From: Bryobacter aggregatus MPL3
Lineage (GTDB): Bacteria; Acidobacteriota; Terriglobia; Bryobacterales; Bryobacteraceae
Length of the DNA: 64,000 bases
NCBI RefSeq assembly: GCF_000702445.1
Contig: NZ_JNIF01000003.1
Span: 992,001-1,056,000, forward strand
Direction: 5' to 3'
The notes under the pieces were generated by a model that saw nothing but the letters and a program-made list of their open reading frames with translations, was not told where the DNA came from and made no database searches. The position numbers and the translations under genes are program-made. How positions within the stretch are numbered: the first letter of the stretch is position 1; each line of letters opens with the position of its first letter. Of the stretch, positions 9,260-17,493 are shown piece by piece.

Positions 9260-10315
9260 CTAGCTCGACTTGAGGAGGGGCGCGCGCAGCAGCGCTTCTT
9301 CAATCGCAGCCGGAATCTGACTCAGGCTCCGCGACTCCTCCACCGCCTCGGCCTTCACCGCCTCGCCCGGCATCCCATACACCACGCAACTGGCCTGATC
9401 CTGCGCAATCGTCCAGCCGCCTTTTTCACGGATGCGCTTCATCCCTTGCGCCCCATCGCTGCCCATCCCGGTCAGGATCACCGCCACCGCATCCGCCCCC
9501 GCATGCTGGGCAACCGAGTCAAACAGAACATCGACACTCGGCCGCTGGTAACAGACCAGCGGCCCATCCTGCACCGTCACGCGATAGCCCTCCGCCCCCT
9601 TCACCAATCGCATGTGAAAATTGCCCGGAGCAATCAGCACCCGCCCGCGCGACACCGGATCGCCGTCTTCTGCCTGCTTGACCTCCATCGCCAGGCATTG
9701 GTTCAGCCGCTCGGCAAAGGAGCGGCTGAAGCCCGCCGGGATGTGTTGTGCAATCACAATCGGCGGACAGTCCGCCGGGAAGGCTTCTAAGACCTTCTCG
9801 ATCGCCTGGGTGCCCCCGGTGGAAGAACCAATCGCCACCAGATGCCGCAAACTGGGGCGTGGCGCCGCCCCGGTAGCCACTCCCGGAGCCACCCCCAGCC
9901 GCACACTGGCCGCACGGCGGATCTTGCTCGCCAGATTTGCCGACAAGTCTCCCAAAGAATAAGATCCCGATGGCTTGCTCAGCACATCCACCGCCCCCAG
10001 ACGCAGCGCCTCCAGCGTCGCCTCGCGGCCCGAACGCCCCAGCGAACTGAGGATGATCACAGGCATAGGCTGGTAATGCATCAGACGCCGGAGAAAACTC
10101 AGCCCATCCATCCGGGGCATTTCAATATCCAGCGTCAGCACGTCGGGGGCGAGGGCCAGAATCTGATCGCGCGCCACAAAGGGGTCGGGAGCACTCCCCA
10201 CGACCTCAATGCCCGCTTCCTGCTGCAGGGCCTCGGTGAGCAGGCGGCGTACGACCGCGGAATCGTCGACGATCAGCACACGAATCGGGCGCGGCGCCTC
10301 CGCATGGGACCCCAT
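9260..10315 (-). CDS. cheB: Chemotaxis protein-glutamate methylesterase/glutaminase CheB
   Basis: The 351 residues comprise a receiver domain (acidic pocket Asp17-Asp18, phospho-acceptor Asp63 in TLDIEMPRMDG, KP near 114) and a CheB methylesterase domain. The latter has the nucleophile serine in AIGSSTGG (161-168), histidine in AQHIPAGFS (about 191) and aspartate in TGMGSDGAQGM. CheB demethylates and deamidates chemoreceptors when phosphorylated by CheA. The gene directly follows the CheX-like gene in the operon (stop and start adjacent). Confidence 0.95.
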   Translation of the reverse strand: MGSHAEAPRPIRVLIVDDSAVVRRLLTEALQQEAGIEVVGSAPDPFVARDQILALAPDVLTLDIEMPRMDGLSFLRRLMHYQPMPVIILSSLGRSGREATLEALRLGAVDVLSKPSGSYSLGDLSANLASKIRRAASVRLGVAPGVATGAAPRPSLRHLVAIGSSTGGTQAIEKVLEAFPADCPPIVIAQHIPAGFSRSFAERLNQCLAMEVKQAEDGDPVSRGRVLIAPGNFHMRLVKGAEGYRVTVQDGPLVCYQRPSVDVLFDSVAQHAGADAVAVILTGMGSDGAQGMKRIREKGGWTIAQDQASCVVYGMPGEAVKAEAVEESRSLSQIPAAIEEALLRAPLLKSS

Positions 10316-10783
10316 TTATCCCGAAACCGCCGTGTGGTCAAACGAGAAGGCAAGACGAAGCAAGCCTTCGTCCAAAAGCAGTTCTTTCTCGATCCACCCG
10401 CGCCCCACGGCTGGCGAGGCCAGCAGGACCGGGCGATCCAGGCGAAAGATGGCCTTCCTTGCGAGGCGGCTCAGCAGCGCACCACACACCATATTGGCCA
10501 GCTCTGCCATCACCGCGCCAGACTCCTCCTGCTGCGGCTCCTGCTCTTCCCCCAAGAAGCCCGCAGCCAGGCTCTGCACCGCTTGCGCTTCGAGTGAGAG
10601 CGATAAGCAACCACAGCAAGCCCCTTGAAAGGCGATCTGCACCCCGATGCGTTCGTCTCCTACGCCGCGGGCGGCCGTGCCGTCTGCCTCGTCCACTGAA
10701 GCAAAGAACATCGTCTCGAGCACCTCGGTTGCCGCCGCGCTCAAGGCGCGCTCCACCTGCTCTTTTTCAAAAACCAAGATCAT
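10316..10783 (-). CDS. CheX/CheC-type chemotaxis phosphatase-like protein
   Basis: The 155-residue protein resembles the CheX-like/CheC fold. The N-terminal helix (VFEKEQVERALSAAATEVLETMFF) is followed by strands, and a later helix contains AELANMVCGALL. The ExxN pattern (E-L-A-N) in that helix is the catalytic signature of CheC/CheX/FliY phosphatases, which dephosphorylate CheY-P. I start it at ATG 10783, which has a strong GGGGGGAG site just upstream, rather than the longer frame at 10852. The start overlaps the end of cheY by 17 bases, implying coupling. The call rests on motif and context; sequence similarity in this family is low. Confidence 0.65.
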   Translation of the reverse strand: MILVFEKEQVERALSAAATEVLETMFFASVDEADGTAARGVGDERIGVQIAFQGACCGCLSLSLEAQAVQSLAAGFLGEEQEPQQEESGAVMAELANMVCGALLSRLARKAIFRLDRPVLLASPAVGRGWIEKELLLDEGLLRLAFSFDHTAVSG

Positions 10784-11180
10784 CACTCCCCCCAGATCCA
10801 GCAAACACGCCCAGCACCCGCTCCAGTTCTCCCCGCAAGCGCTCCGGGGCAAAAGGCTTTGTCACATAACCCTGGGCGCCCAACTCCATCAACCGCTCGA
10901 TGCGCGCATCGGTGGCATCCGTAGAAACCACGATCACAGGCAAGCTTTGCCACTCGTGGTGCCGCCGCATTTCGCCCACCAGGGCCTCACCATCCATCTC
11001 GGGCATATTGATATCGGTCAGCACCACATCGACTGGATAACGCGCCAACTCGGCCAGCGCGTGCACGCCGTGGCTCGCCTCCAAGAAGCGGTCCACAGGA
11101 AAACCGGAGATCGCAATCACCCGGCGGATGAAACGCCGCATCGCCGGAGAATCGTCCACCACCATCACATTGAAAAGCAT
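10767..11180 (-). CDS. cheY: CheY-like single-domain response regulator
   Basis: The protein is 137 residues long, one receiver domain: acidic pair Asp9-Asp10, phospho-acceptor Asp56 (LTDINMPEMDG), switch Thr/Ser near 87 (VVSTDA) and Lys108 in VTKPF. No output domain follows, so it should act by protein contact, as CheY does at the flagellar motor. A longer open frame runs upstream to 11330, but it overlaps cheD. ATG 11180 has a clear GAGGAGG ribosome site and matches the receiver start. The C-terminal tail is short and Gly/Ser-rich. Confidence 0.9.
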   Translation of the reverse strand: MLFNVMVVDDSPAMRRFIRRVIAISGFPVDRFLEASHGVHALAELARYPVDVVLTDINMPEMDGEALVGEMRRHHEWQSLPVIVVSTDATDARIERLMELGAQGYVTKPFAPERLRGELERVLGVFAGSGGSDDLGF

Positions 11181-11208
11181 TCCCTGCCTCCTCTCCGAGA
11201 ACATCCCC

Positions 11209-11733
11209 TCACAGGCCACCTCGCAAACCCAGTTCCCGCAGTTCCTGGCCCGCCTCCTGCAACAGCAACTTGCCGCTGCCGACTTCCAAACGGAGCGTCC
11301 GGGAAACCGATCCCCCCACTTCCTCGGCATGGATCATCACCCCGGCCTTCCAGAAGATTTTCTTCAACGCCAGATAATTCCGCTTTCCAATGTTGAACAG
11401 ACTGTCCCCCTCGAGCACCTGCGCGCCCCCCGCCACCCGCACCACCAACCGCTTCTTCTCCGCCCCCAGTTCGTAGGCCCGCCGGAACAGCAACGGAATC
11501 CCGGTGTCGGCATACAAGGCAGGATTCTGCTGGGCCTTGGCCGGATCCCGTTGCGACTCGGGCAACATATAATGCAGCATCCCGGCCACCCGGGAAACCG
11601 GGTCCCAGATCGCCACACCAATGCACGAGCCGAGCCCATAGGTCACCAGCGTTGCCCCGGGCTCCCCCGACAGCTTCAGGTCTCCCACCCCCACGGCCAA
11701 CATCGCGCCTCCATGCTTCAGCCCATCGGACAT
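11209..11733 (-). CDS. cheD: Chemoreceptor glutamine deamidase CheD
   Basis: This 174-residue protein has the CheD active site: cysteine in TYGLGSCIGVAIWD, histidine in AGMLHYMLP, and the FGGA-like block replaced by RVAGGAQVL. CheD deamidates receptor glutamines and, in several bacteria, binds CheC/CheX-family phosphatases. A CheX-like gene two positions downstream fits that partnership. It begins seven bases after cheR ends. Confidence 0.92.
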   Translation of the reverse strand: MSDGLKHGGAMLAVGVGDLKLSGEPGATLVTYGLGSCIGVAIWDPVSRVAGMLHYMLPESQRDPAKAQQNPALYADTGIPLLFRRAYELGAEKKRLVVRVAGGAQVLEGDSLFNIGKRNYLALKKIFWKAGVMIHAEEVGGSVSRTLRLEVGSGKLLLQEAGQELRELGLRGGL

Positions 11734-11739
11734 GAGATT

Positions 11740-12597
11740 TTACGCTCCCCACTCGCCCGGCTTGCGATAGATGGCAACCTGAATATGATCCAACTGGTGG
11801 GAGATGCCATTCAAACTCTCCGAATGCCCCAGAAACAAATAGCCCCCGGGCTCCAGTTTCTCCGTCAGCGCCGCAATCACACGCGCCTGCGTCGGCCGGT
11901 CAAAGTAGATCATGATGTTGCGCAGAAAGATCAGGGGAAAGCGGTCCTCGAGCGGGAGGCTTTCCATCAGGTTGATGCGCTGGAACTGGATCAGATTCCG
12001 GACTTCCGGGCGAAAGCGGTAGTTCCCCGCCTGCTCTCCCGTCCCTCGCAACAGATAGCGCCGCCGCCAGTCCGGCGGCAGGGACCGGAAGCGCTCCTCC
12101 GGATAGATGCCCGCAGACGCCCGGTCCAGCACCTTGGTCGAGATATCGCTCGCCAGGACTCTGGCCCGGCGCCCTGCATCCGCCCCCAGTTCCTCCAGCA
12201 AAGTGACCGCAATCGAATACGGCTCTTCTCCTGTCGAACTGGCGGCGGTCCAGATCGGAAACGAAGACCGCAACCGGAGCTGCGGCAGAATCCTCGCCCG
12301 CAGGAACTCAAAGTGGGCGGGTTCCCGGAAGAAGCTCGTAAAGTTTGTGGTCAGGGCATCGATCAGGTCGATTTCAAGTGCCCCCCCTGGATCCCGCTGC
12401 ACGGCCGCAAAGTAATCGTCCGCCGTGGGGAAGCCATGTGCCCTGGCCCGCTTCCAAAGGCGCGCGGCCACCATCAGCTGCTTGCCTTCCTGCAAGTCGA
12501 TTCCTGCAGCCCGATAGGCAAAATTGCGCACCGCCGCAAAGAGACTGGGACGCAGACGCGTCGCAGCCGAAGCGGGTTCCGGCGCATGTTTCAACAT
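11740..12597 (-). CDS. cheR: Chemotaxis protein methyltransferase CheR
   Basis: The 285 residues show the CheR N-terminal helical domain (NFAYRAAGIDLQEGKQLMVAARL) and a SAM-binding domain with TTNFTSFFREPAHFEFL, the WTAASSTGEEPYSIA nucleotide-binding loop, LASDIS, and FRNIMIYFDRPTQ. It methylates receptor glutamates using S-adenosylmethionine. The start codon overlaps the end of cheA by seven bases. The receptor encoded in the same operon carries a C-terminal pentapeptide of the kind CheR binds. Confidence 0.95.
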   Translation of the reverse strand: MLKHAPEPASAATRLRPSLFAAVRNFAYRAAGIDLQEGKQLMVAARLWKRARAHGFPTADDYFAAVQRDPGGALEIDLIDALTTNFTSFFREPAHFEFLRARILPQLRLRSSFPIWTAASSTGEEPYSIAVTLLEELGADAGRRARVLASDISTKVLDRASAGIYPEERFRSLPPDWRRRYLLRGTGEQAGNYRFRPEVRNLIQFQRINLMESLPLEDRFPLIFLRNIMIYFDRPTQARVIAALTEKLEPGGYLFLGHSESLNGISHQLDHIQVAIYRKPGEWGA

Positions 12598-14447
12598 GCC
12601 AACAGCACGCTTTCCCGCAGGGTCTGGGCCCGCTGTTGCCGCCTGTTGTAGATCGCCTCCAGATCGAGAATCAGACCCACCCGGCCGTCCCCCAGAATGG
12701 CGCCACCCGCGATCCCAGGCGTGTTCCTCAGACTCTCGCCCAGGCTCTTGATGACAACCTCCTGTTTACCCAGGAATTCATCCACCATCAGTACGAATCC
12801 CCGGCCTTCGGTCTCAGCCACGATCAGCAGACTCTCGCCCGGCTCCTGTTGCCGCGCCTTGACACCCAGCGAACGGTCCAGACGAATCAGCGGCAGCAGA
12901 TGGTTGCGCACCATCACCATCTCGTCGCGCCCTTGCACGGTGAAAACCTGGTCCGCAGCCGGCCGGAACATTTCCTGGACCGAAAAGATCGGCAGAATCA
13001 AGCGCTCCCGCCCCACCCCCACCACCAGCCCATCGACGATGGCCAGCGTCAGAGGAAGCTTCAAATAGAAGGTCGTCCCCGCACCAGCTGTCGATTGGAT
13101 CTCGATCTTTCCCCGCAGCTTTTGGATCTGCTTTTTGACAACATCCATGCCCACGCCGCGGCCGGAGATATCCGTCACCTGGTCTGCCGTCGAGAAGCCT
13201 GGCTCGAAGATCAACTGGAAGATCTCCGGGTCGCTCAGTGGGGTGCCGGCGACCAGGAGCCCGCGCTCCTGCGCCTTGGCCAGAATCTTATCCCGGTTCA
13301 GGCCCCGGCCGTCGTCGGCAATCTCAATCTGGATGTGATCGGCCTGGCGATAGGCGCGCAATTGGATGCGTCCCGTCTCGGGCTTGTCCGCCGCACGGCG
13401 GTCTGCCGGAGCCTCCAGCCCATGATCGATCGAGTTGCGCACCATGTGCATGATCGGATCAGTCAACTCTTCCACAATCGTTTTGTCGAGTTGCGTGTCC
13501 TCGCCAAAGAGTTCGACCTCCGCCATCTTCCCCGCTTTGCGGGAGGTGTCGCGTACCAGACGGTTCACCCGCTGGAACAAAGTGCCCACGGGCACCAGGC
13601 GAGTGGCCATCGCAATCTTCTGCACCTCTTCGGTCACCCGCCGCAATTGGTTCAGGTTCCGTTGCAGCTTCGGATTCTTGATCGCAGCCAGCTCCGGATC
13701 CAGCCGCACCATCGCCTCTGCAATCACCATCTCCCCAACCATATCGAGAAGAGAATCCAGCTTGGCCGTCTCCACCCGGATCGAGTGCGCGTCCTGCGCC
13801 GGAGCCCGTTGCTTGGCCTTGGCCTCCTGCACTTCCGGCTCGCTCGGCAACGCGTGCGGATCTTTTGCCACCACAACGGCTGCGGGCGCCGGAGTGCTTC
13901 CTCCCGCAATGGCCGTGCGCACCCGCTGCAGCAAAGCAGAAGCGTCCAGCGGCGGGCCGGGCTCGTTCCCTTGCAGCTGCACCTCGATCCGCTGGATCTC
14001 TGTTCCGACAAAGTCCGCACTCTCCAGAGTCAGATCGATCAGACTCGGCGACATCAGAATCAGCCCGGTACGCGCCTGGTCGAGGATGGTTTCCACTTCA
14101 TGCGCGATCTCCTGGATCGCGCCAAACTCGAGAAAGCCGGCCAGCCCCTTGATCGTATGGAAGCTCCGGAACACGGCGTTGAGCGTCTCGGGATTAGAGG
14201 GCTCCTTCTCCAGAACCAGCAAGCCCTTCTCCACCGTTTGCAAATGCTCCCGCGACTCGTTGATGAAGTCGCCCACTAGTTCCGGGTCCTGATTCAAGGC
14301 ACTGGACGAAGCAGGGGGTGCGGCCAACGCCTCCGCCAGAACCTGCCCCAGCCGGTCCAGATCCTGCCCCCCCGAAGCGAGCGGAGGGACCTGGTCCAGG
14401 ACAACCTCTTCTCCACCACAGTTCATCGTGTGACTCTCTTTCTCCAT
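12591..14447 (-). CDS. cheA: Chemotaxis histidine kinase CheA
   Basis: The protein (618 residues) has the domain order Hpt (phospho-accepting His97 in FRSFHTIKGLAGFL), a low-complexity linker, H-kinase dimer domain, HATPase with the N box (HMVRNSIDHGLEAP) and G boxes (DDGRGL, GRGVGMDVV), and a C-terminal CheW-like domain. I see no clear P2 CheY-binding domain, and the linker is Ala/Pro-rich instead. It autophosphorylates and passes phosphate to CheY and CheB. The start may be ATG 14447 or ATG 14426. It lies ten bases after cheW. Confidence 0.95.
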   Translation of the reverse strand: MEKESHTMNCGGEEVVLDQVPPLASGGQDLDRLGQVLAEALAAPPASSSALNQDPELVGDFINESREHLQTVEKGLLVLEKEPSNPETLNAVFRSFHTIKGLAGFLEFGAIQEIAHEVETILDQARTGLILMSPSLIDLTLESADFVGTEIQRIEVQLQGNEPGPPLDASALLQRVRTAIAGGSTPAPAAVVVAKDPHALPSEPEVQEAKAKQRAPAQDAHSIRVETAKLDSLLDMVGEMVIAEAMVRLDPELAAIKNPKLQRNLNQLRRVTEEVQKIAMATRLVPVGTLFQRVNRLVRDTSRKAGKMAEVELFGEDTQLDKTIVEELTDPIMHMVRNSIDHGLEAPADRRAADKPETGRIQLRAYRQADHIQIEIADDGRGLNRDKILAKAQERGLLVAGTPLSDPEIFQLIFEPGFSTADQVTDISGRGVGMDVVKKQIQKLRGKIEIQSTAGAGTTFYLKLPLTLAIVDGLVVGVGRERLILPIFSVQEMFRPAADQVFTVQGRDEMVMVRNHLLPLIRLDRSLGVKARQQEPGESLLIVAETEGRGFVLMVDEFLGKQEVVIKSLGESLRNTPGIAGGAILGDGRVGLILDLEAIYNRRQQRAQTLRESVLLAC

Positions 14448-14456
14448 CCCCGTTCT

Positions 14457-14966
14457 CTACTTCAGAAACTTCCCAAGTTCGTTCAGATCTTCCTGGGACA
14501 GGATGCACTCGATATTCAGCAGGATCTTCACTTTTCCTTTCACCTTTGCCATCCCCAGCAATCCGTTGGTCCCCACCTCGCCCCCAAAATCCGGCGTGTC
14601 TTCAATCTCCGCCGCACTCAGGTTCAACACCTCGCTGACGCCGTCGACGATCGCGCCAATGAGCACATTCCCGCACTCCCCGGCCACCTCGGTGACGATG
14701 ATGCAGGTGCGCTGGGTATACGCCGCCTCCGGCATATTGAATCGCAGCCGGAGGTCCAGCACGGGAATCACCTTCCCGCGCAGGTTGATGACGCCTTTGG
14801 TATAGATCGGAGTGTGCGGCACCGCCGTAATTTCCTGGATGCCCATGATTTCGCGTACCTTCAAAACGGGAATGCCGAATTCCTCGGCTCCCAGGTGGAA
14901 AGCAAGATATTTCCCCGCGCGTTCTTCTTTGGAAGCAATGGGGGCAGTGAGCGTGGCTGGAGGCAA
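14457..14966 (-). CDS. cheW: Chemotaxis coupling protein CheW
   Basis: The 169-residue protein is a single CheW domain: YLAFHLGAEEFGIPVLKVREI, VINLRGKVIPVLDLR and IGAIVDGVSEVLNL. CheW bridges receptors and CheA. It is the first gene of the chemotaxis operon. The start used is TTG 14966, about 63 bases downstream of a possible sigma-28 promoter; the Shine-Dalgarno sequence (AAGAAAGAA) is weak. The C-terminal part, GLLGMAKVKGKVKILLNIE, is typical. Confidence 0.93.
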   Translation of the reverse strand: MPPATLTAPIASKEERAGKYLAFHLGAEEFGIPVLKVREIMGIQEITAVPHTPIYTKGVINLRGKVIPVLDLRLRFNMPEAAYTQRTCIIVTEVAGECGNVLIGAIVDGVSEVLNLSAAEIEDTPDFGGEVGTNGLLGMAKVKGKVKILLNIECILSQEDLNELGKFLK

Positions 14967-15028
14967 GTGGGTTCTTTCTTCAAGTCCGGCAGAATGAGGA
15001 ACACAGGAGAGTTCTGCGTTCCTAACGC

Positions 15029-15055
15029 TTATCGTGGCTTTTCAGAAAAGTCTTA
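15029..15055 (-). promoter_or_regulatory. Possible sigma-28 (FliA-type) promoter upstream of cheW
   Basis: Read on the minus strand, TAAGACTT is followed by exactly 11 bases and CACGATAA. The E. coli sigma-28 consensus is TAAAGTTT-N11-GCCGATAA, so the spacing is exact, the -10 half matches at 6 of 8 bases and the -35 half at 5 of 8. It lies about 63 bases upstream of the cheW start. Its sigma factor is not in the window. Confidence 0.35.
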
Positions 15056-15131
15056 GGCGGTGCGAGTGGGGAATTGGAGGGAAGCAGAGAGGAAGAACAG
15101 AGGAAGAAAAAATCAAAGCGGAAGCCTGGCG

Positions 15132-15578
15132 TTAATAGAAGCCGATCACCCGGCCGGCAAATCCAATCCCGGTCCAAAGCACGAGCGAAGCCACCGCGCC
15201 CCAGCGGGCGCACGCCGACCCCGACCCCTGCTGCACCAGCCGGCCAAGCCAGGGTTGGACCAGCAACCCGATCCCGAGCAGCACCATTTTCCAGCGAAAC
15301 GCAGGGTGCTCATAGCACTTCATCGGCTCGGCCAGCAGCAATAGAAAGCCCGTCGCAAGAGTCGCCCCGACCCCGATCCGGTAAGGTGCCACCAGGCGCT
15401 CGCCGCTGCCCAGTGACGGCCACAAGGCGTTGCCATTGTTGAGCAGCAAGACCCCGCCAAGGAAGGCAAGGCTGATCAGATGCCCCATCTCAATCAGCGC
15501 AAAAGCCCATTGTGAGGATTGCAGCGCCTGGCTCCAGGCCGTAGCGTCCAGACTTTTGAAAACCCAGAGCAGATCCAC
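15132..15578 (-). CDS. Small integral membrane protein, DUF6644-like paralogue
   Basis: This 148-residue protein has about four hydrophobic helices (LISLAFLGGVLLLNNGN, GVGATLATGFLLLLAEP, WKMVLLGIGLLVQPWL, WGAVASLVLWTGIGFAGR). Its pattern parallels the next gene upstream (15593-16081), including a mid-protein block of aromatic-NPAFR or HPAFR followed by K and a long helix. The two are probably paralogues. No function is known to me. The start is GTG 15578, preceded by AAAGGAG; the longer frame upstream is a shadow of the neighbour. Confidence 0.7.
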   Translation of the reverse strand: MDLLWVFKSLDATAWSQALQSSQWAFALIEMGHLISLAFLGGVLLLNNGNALWPSLGSGERLVAPYRIGVGATLATGFLLLLAEPMKCYEHPAFRWKMVLLGIGLLVQPWLGRLVQQGSGSACARWGAVASLVLWTGIGFAGRVIGFY

Positions 15579-15592
15579 GTCCCTGCTCCTTT

Positions 15593-16081
15593 CTATAGAT
15601 ACGCAATCGCGCGGCCAGCGATGATAACCCCGCTCCAGACAGCCAGCGAAGTCCAGGCGGCGCGGCGTGCCGCCGGTGGGGCAATTGCATCGAGATCCCA
15701 ATCGGCAATGCGGCGATAGACACCAAAGTGGAAGAGCAACGGGTTCACTCCAGCAATCACCAGAAGCAGCAGCTTCACCCGGAAGGCCGGGTTCGCATAG
15801 AGCTTTTCCGCCCCGGCCCAGAACAGGAGCGCACCGCTCCCCAGAAGAACCACCGCGCCCGCCCAAGCCAGCGGCATCACACGCCTCTGTACGGAGCGTA
15901 CAGACTCCCCCTGCAGCAGAAGCCCGAGCAGGCGCAGATCAAAGATCGCCGCCGTCCCGCACAACAGGGCGATCGCCAGCACATGAATGGTTTCAAGAAT
16001 CGGAAACACCCACAGCGACTCCCGCAGCGCCGTGCCCGTCGCCGTGTTCCCGAGCCAGTGACAGAACTGCTCCAACCCCAT
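15593..16081 (-). CDS. DUF6644-like integral membrane protein
   Basis: The 162 residues form an N-terminal amphipathic part (MGLEQFCHWLGNTATGTAL) with four hydrophobic helices. A TIHVLAIALLCGTAA helix and a second helix ending near ANPAFRVK recall the DUF6644 family, which in Acidobacteria and Proteobacteria is often found beside DUF6152 genes, as here. The histidines in membrane helices (His34, His137) could in principle bind haem, but that is speculation. It sits six bases downstream of the DUF6152 gene. Confidence 0.7.
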   Translation of the reverse strand: MGLEQFCHWLGNTATGTALRESLWVFPILETIHVLAIALLCGTAAIFDLRLLGLLLQGESVRSVQRRVMPLAWAGAVVLLGSGALLFWAGAEKLYANPAFRVKLLLLVIAGVNPLLFHFGVYRRIADWDLDAIAPPAARRAAWTSLAVWSGVIIAGRAIAYL

Positions 16082-16087
16082 GCGCGG

Positions 16088-16504
16088 CTACTGTGCGCCG
16101 CCCGGTCCGCCGTCGCCCTGCGAGCCGCCAAAGATCACGCGGCCCCCTGGCAGCGTGATGCGCCGGGCGTCGATGAACTTCGAACCATCCTTCGCCACAT
16201 AGCCGTCGATGATGATCAGGTCGCCAATCTTGATATCGCCCTTCTTGAACCCACGGCGGGAGAGCGCCGACGGATTGGCGCCTTCCGCCCCCCAGTTCAC
16301 TACCTTCCCGTCGGCGCCCTTCACGTTCAGATAGAAGTAGGAATGCGGATTGGTCCACTCAACTTTTGTTAATTCTCCCTTGAGACGCACCACCTTCGTC
16401 CCGTCATACATCGCCGCAAAGGAATGATGGGCTTGCACCACTCCAGCGAGCGCAAGCATCATCCCAATTCCTATTTTTACTTGCTTCCATGACATACCAA
16501 CCAT
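16088..16504 (-). CDS. DUF6152 family secreted protein
   Basis: The 138-residue protein has a signal peptide (to about AHHSFA) followed by the DUF6152 hallmark blocks: HHSFAAMYD, a beta-rich OB-like core with TKVEWTNPHSYFYL, and GANPSALSRRGFKKGD. The family is common in Acidobacteria and Proteobacteria and has no established role. The His-His pair directly after the signal peptide looks like a possible metal site (inference). It leads the small operon with the two membrane proteins and is divergent from the secreted protein at 16617. Confidence 0.85.
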   Translation of the reverse strand: MVGMSWKQVKIGIGMMLALAGVVQAHHSFAAMYDGTKVVRLKGELTKVEWTNPHSYFYLNVKGADGKVVNWGAEGANPSALSRRGFKKGDIKIGDLIIIDGYVAKDGSKFIDARRITLPGGRVIFGGSQGDGGPGGAQ

Positions 16505-16570
16505 CCTCTCGCGAGCCTGATTCGCCGCTCAGTTCAAATTTCGGTTGCCGGCCGAAACTCAATCATCTTA

Positions 16571-16593
16571 TAGTTGAATGACATAGTCAACTA
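16571..16593. promoter_or_regulatory. Inverted-repeat operator candidate (TAGTTGA-N9-TCAACTA)
   Basis: A perfect 7-bp inverted repeat with a 9-base spacer lies in the divergent promoter region between the DUF6152 gene and the gene at 16617, 23 bases before that start. The left arm is part of CTTATAGTTGA, which also occurs (reverse orientation) in the candidate site at 18986-19009. An Rrf2-family regulator is encoded at 17494-17973 and is the natural candidate to bind both. Confidence 0.5.
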
Positions 16594-16616
16594 ATAAAAA
16601 TGAGCACTCTCCGACC

Positions 16617-17489
16617 ATGAACAACACACTTTCCCGTCTTTCGCTTTTTGCCACCGCCCTGCTCGGTTGCGCCGCCTTGTTACCTGGCCAAGGCTTATCG
16701 GCCGATGAGCCCCAGGGGCCGCCGAAGCTCACTCCGCGAACCGCGGACGGCAAACCGGATTTCACTGGCTACTGGAAAGGCTCCCGGGCAACGAAACCGG
16801 GAGGGAATTTGGGCAAGGATCTGCCCAATTTCGAGCTGCCCTTCACCGAGGCGGGCCGGGCGGCCTTGCAGTACAACCTGACCAAGACGGTTGATCCGGA
16901 AAGTCTGTGTAATCTGGGCGGCATCCCGCGCCACAACGCGAGTGCCCTGCCCTTCATGGTGCTGCAAACGAAACAGACAACGGCTTTTCTCTACTTCTAC
17001 ACCTACTACCGCCTGATCCGGACCGGCGGCAGTCATCCGGAGGACCCCGATCCCAGCTACTTTGGCGATGCGGTCGGCAAATGGGAGGGAGACACTTACG
17101 TGATCGACTCGGTCTCCTTCAAGGGCACTCAAGTGTGGGCAGATGAGAACGCCAATCCGCATAGCGACGATCTGCACGTCATCGAGCGCTGGACCCGGCC
17201 CGACTACGACCACCTGAACGTCGAAATGGTGGTGGACGACAAGAAGTTCTACACAAAGCCCTTCCGCTACACCCGCACCTTCCTTGCCGGCGAGCCTGGC
17301 CAGACCCTCAAGGAATACGCCTGCGCTGAAAACCCGGTGCACAGCAAGCATCTTGGTTTTGGCCCTGGGCCAATTCGCCCCGACGGCACTCGTGGCTATC
17401 TCAACGCAGCACCGCTGCCGCCGCCTCCGACCGCTGCAGATTTCGCGGACACCCCGCCAGTCAAAAAGAAAGTAGCAAAGGCGAAGTAG
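16617..17489 (+). CDS. Secreted hypothetical protein of an acidobacterial family
   Basis: The 290-residue protein has a signal peptide (cleavage near residue 28) and a Pro-rich, Lys-rich tail. I recognise blocks common in uncharacterised acidobacterial exported proteins: GKPDFTGYWKG near the N-terminus, YYRLIRTGG, WEGDTYVIDSVSF, ERWTRPDYDHLNVEM and DDKKFYTKPF. No catalytic motif is evident. It is divergent from the DUF6152 operon and shares the operator candidate at 16571-16593, so the two units are likely co-regulated. It ends five bases from the convergent Rrf2 gene. Confidence 0.75.
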   Translation: MNNTLSRLSLFATALLGCAALLPGQGLSADEPQGPPKLTPRTADGKPDFTGYWKGSRATKPGGNLGKDLPNFELPFTEAGRAALQYNLTKTVDPESLCNLGGIPRHNASALPFMVLQTKQTTAFLYFYTYYRLIRTGGSHPEDPDPSYFGDAVGKWEGDTYVIDSVSFKGTQVWADENANPHSDDLHVIERWTRPDYDHLNVEMVVDDKKFYTKPFRYTRTFLAGEPGQTLKEYACAENPVHSKHLGFGPGPIRPDGTRGYLNAAPLPPPPTAADFADTPPVKKKVAKAK

Positions 17490-17493
17490 CCGC

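Noticed and set aside
11128-14279. Long plus-strand frames opposite cheA, cheR and cheD
   Set aside because: They are antisense to clear chemotaxis genes and consist of His/Arg/Gln/Pro-rich non-globular sequence.
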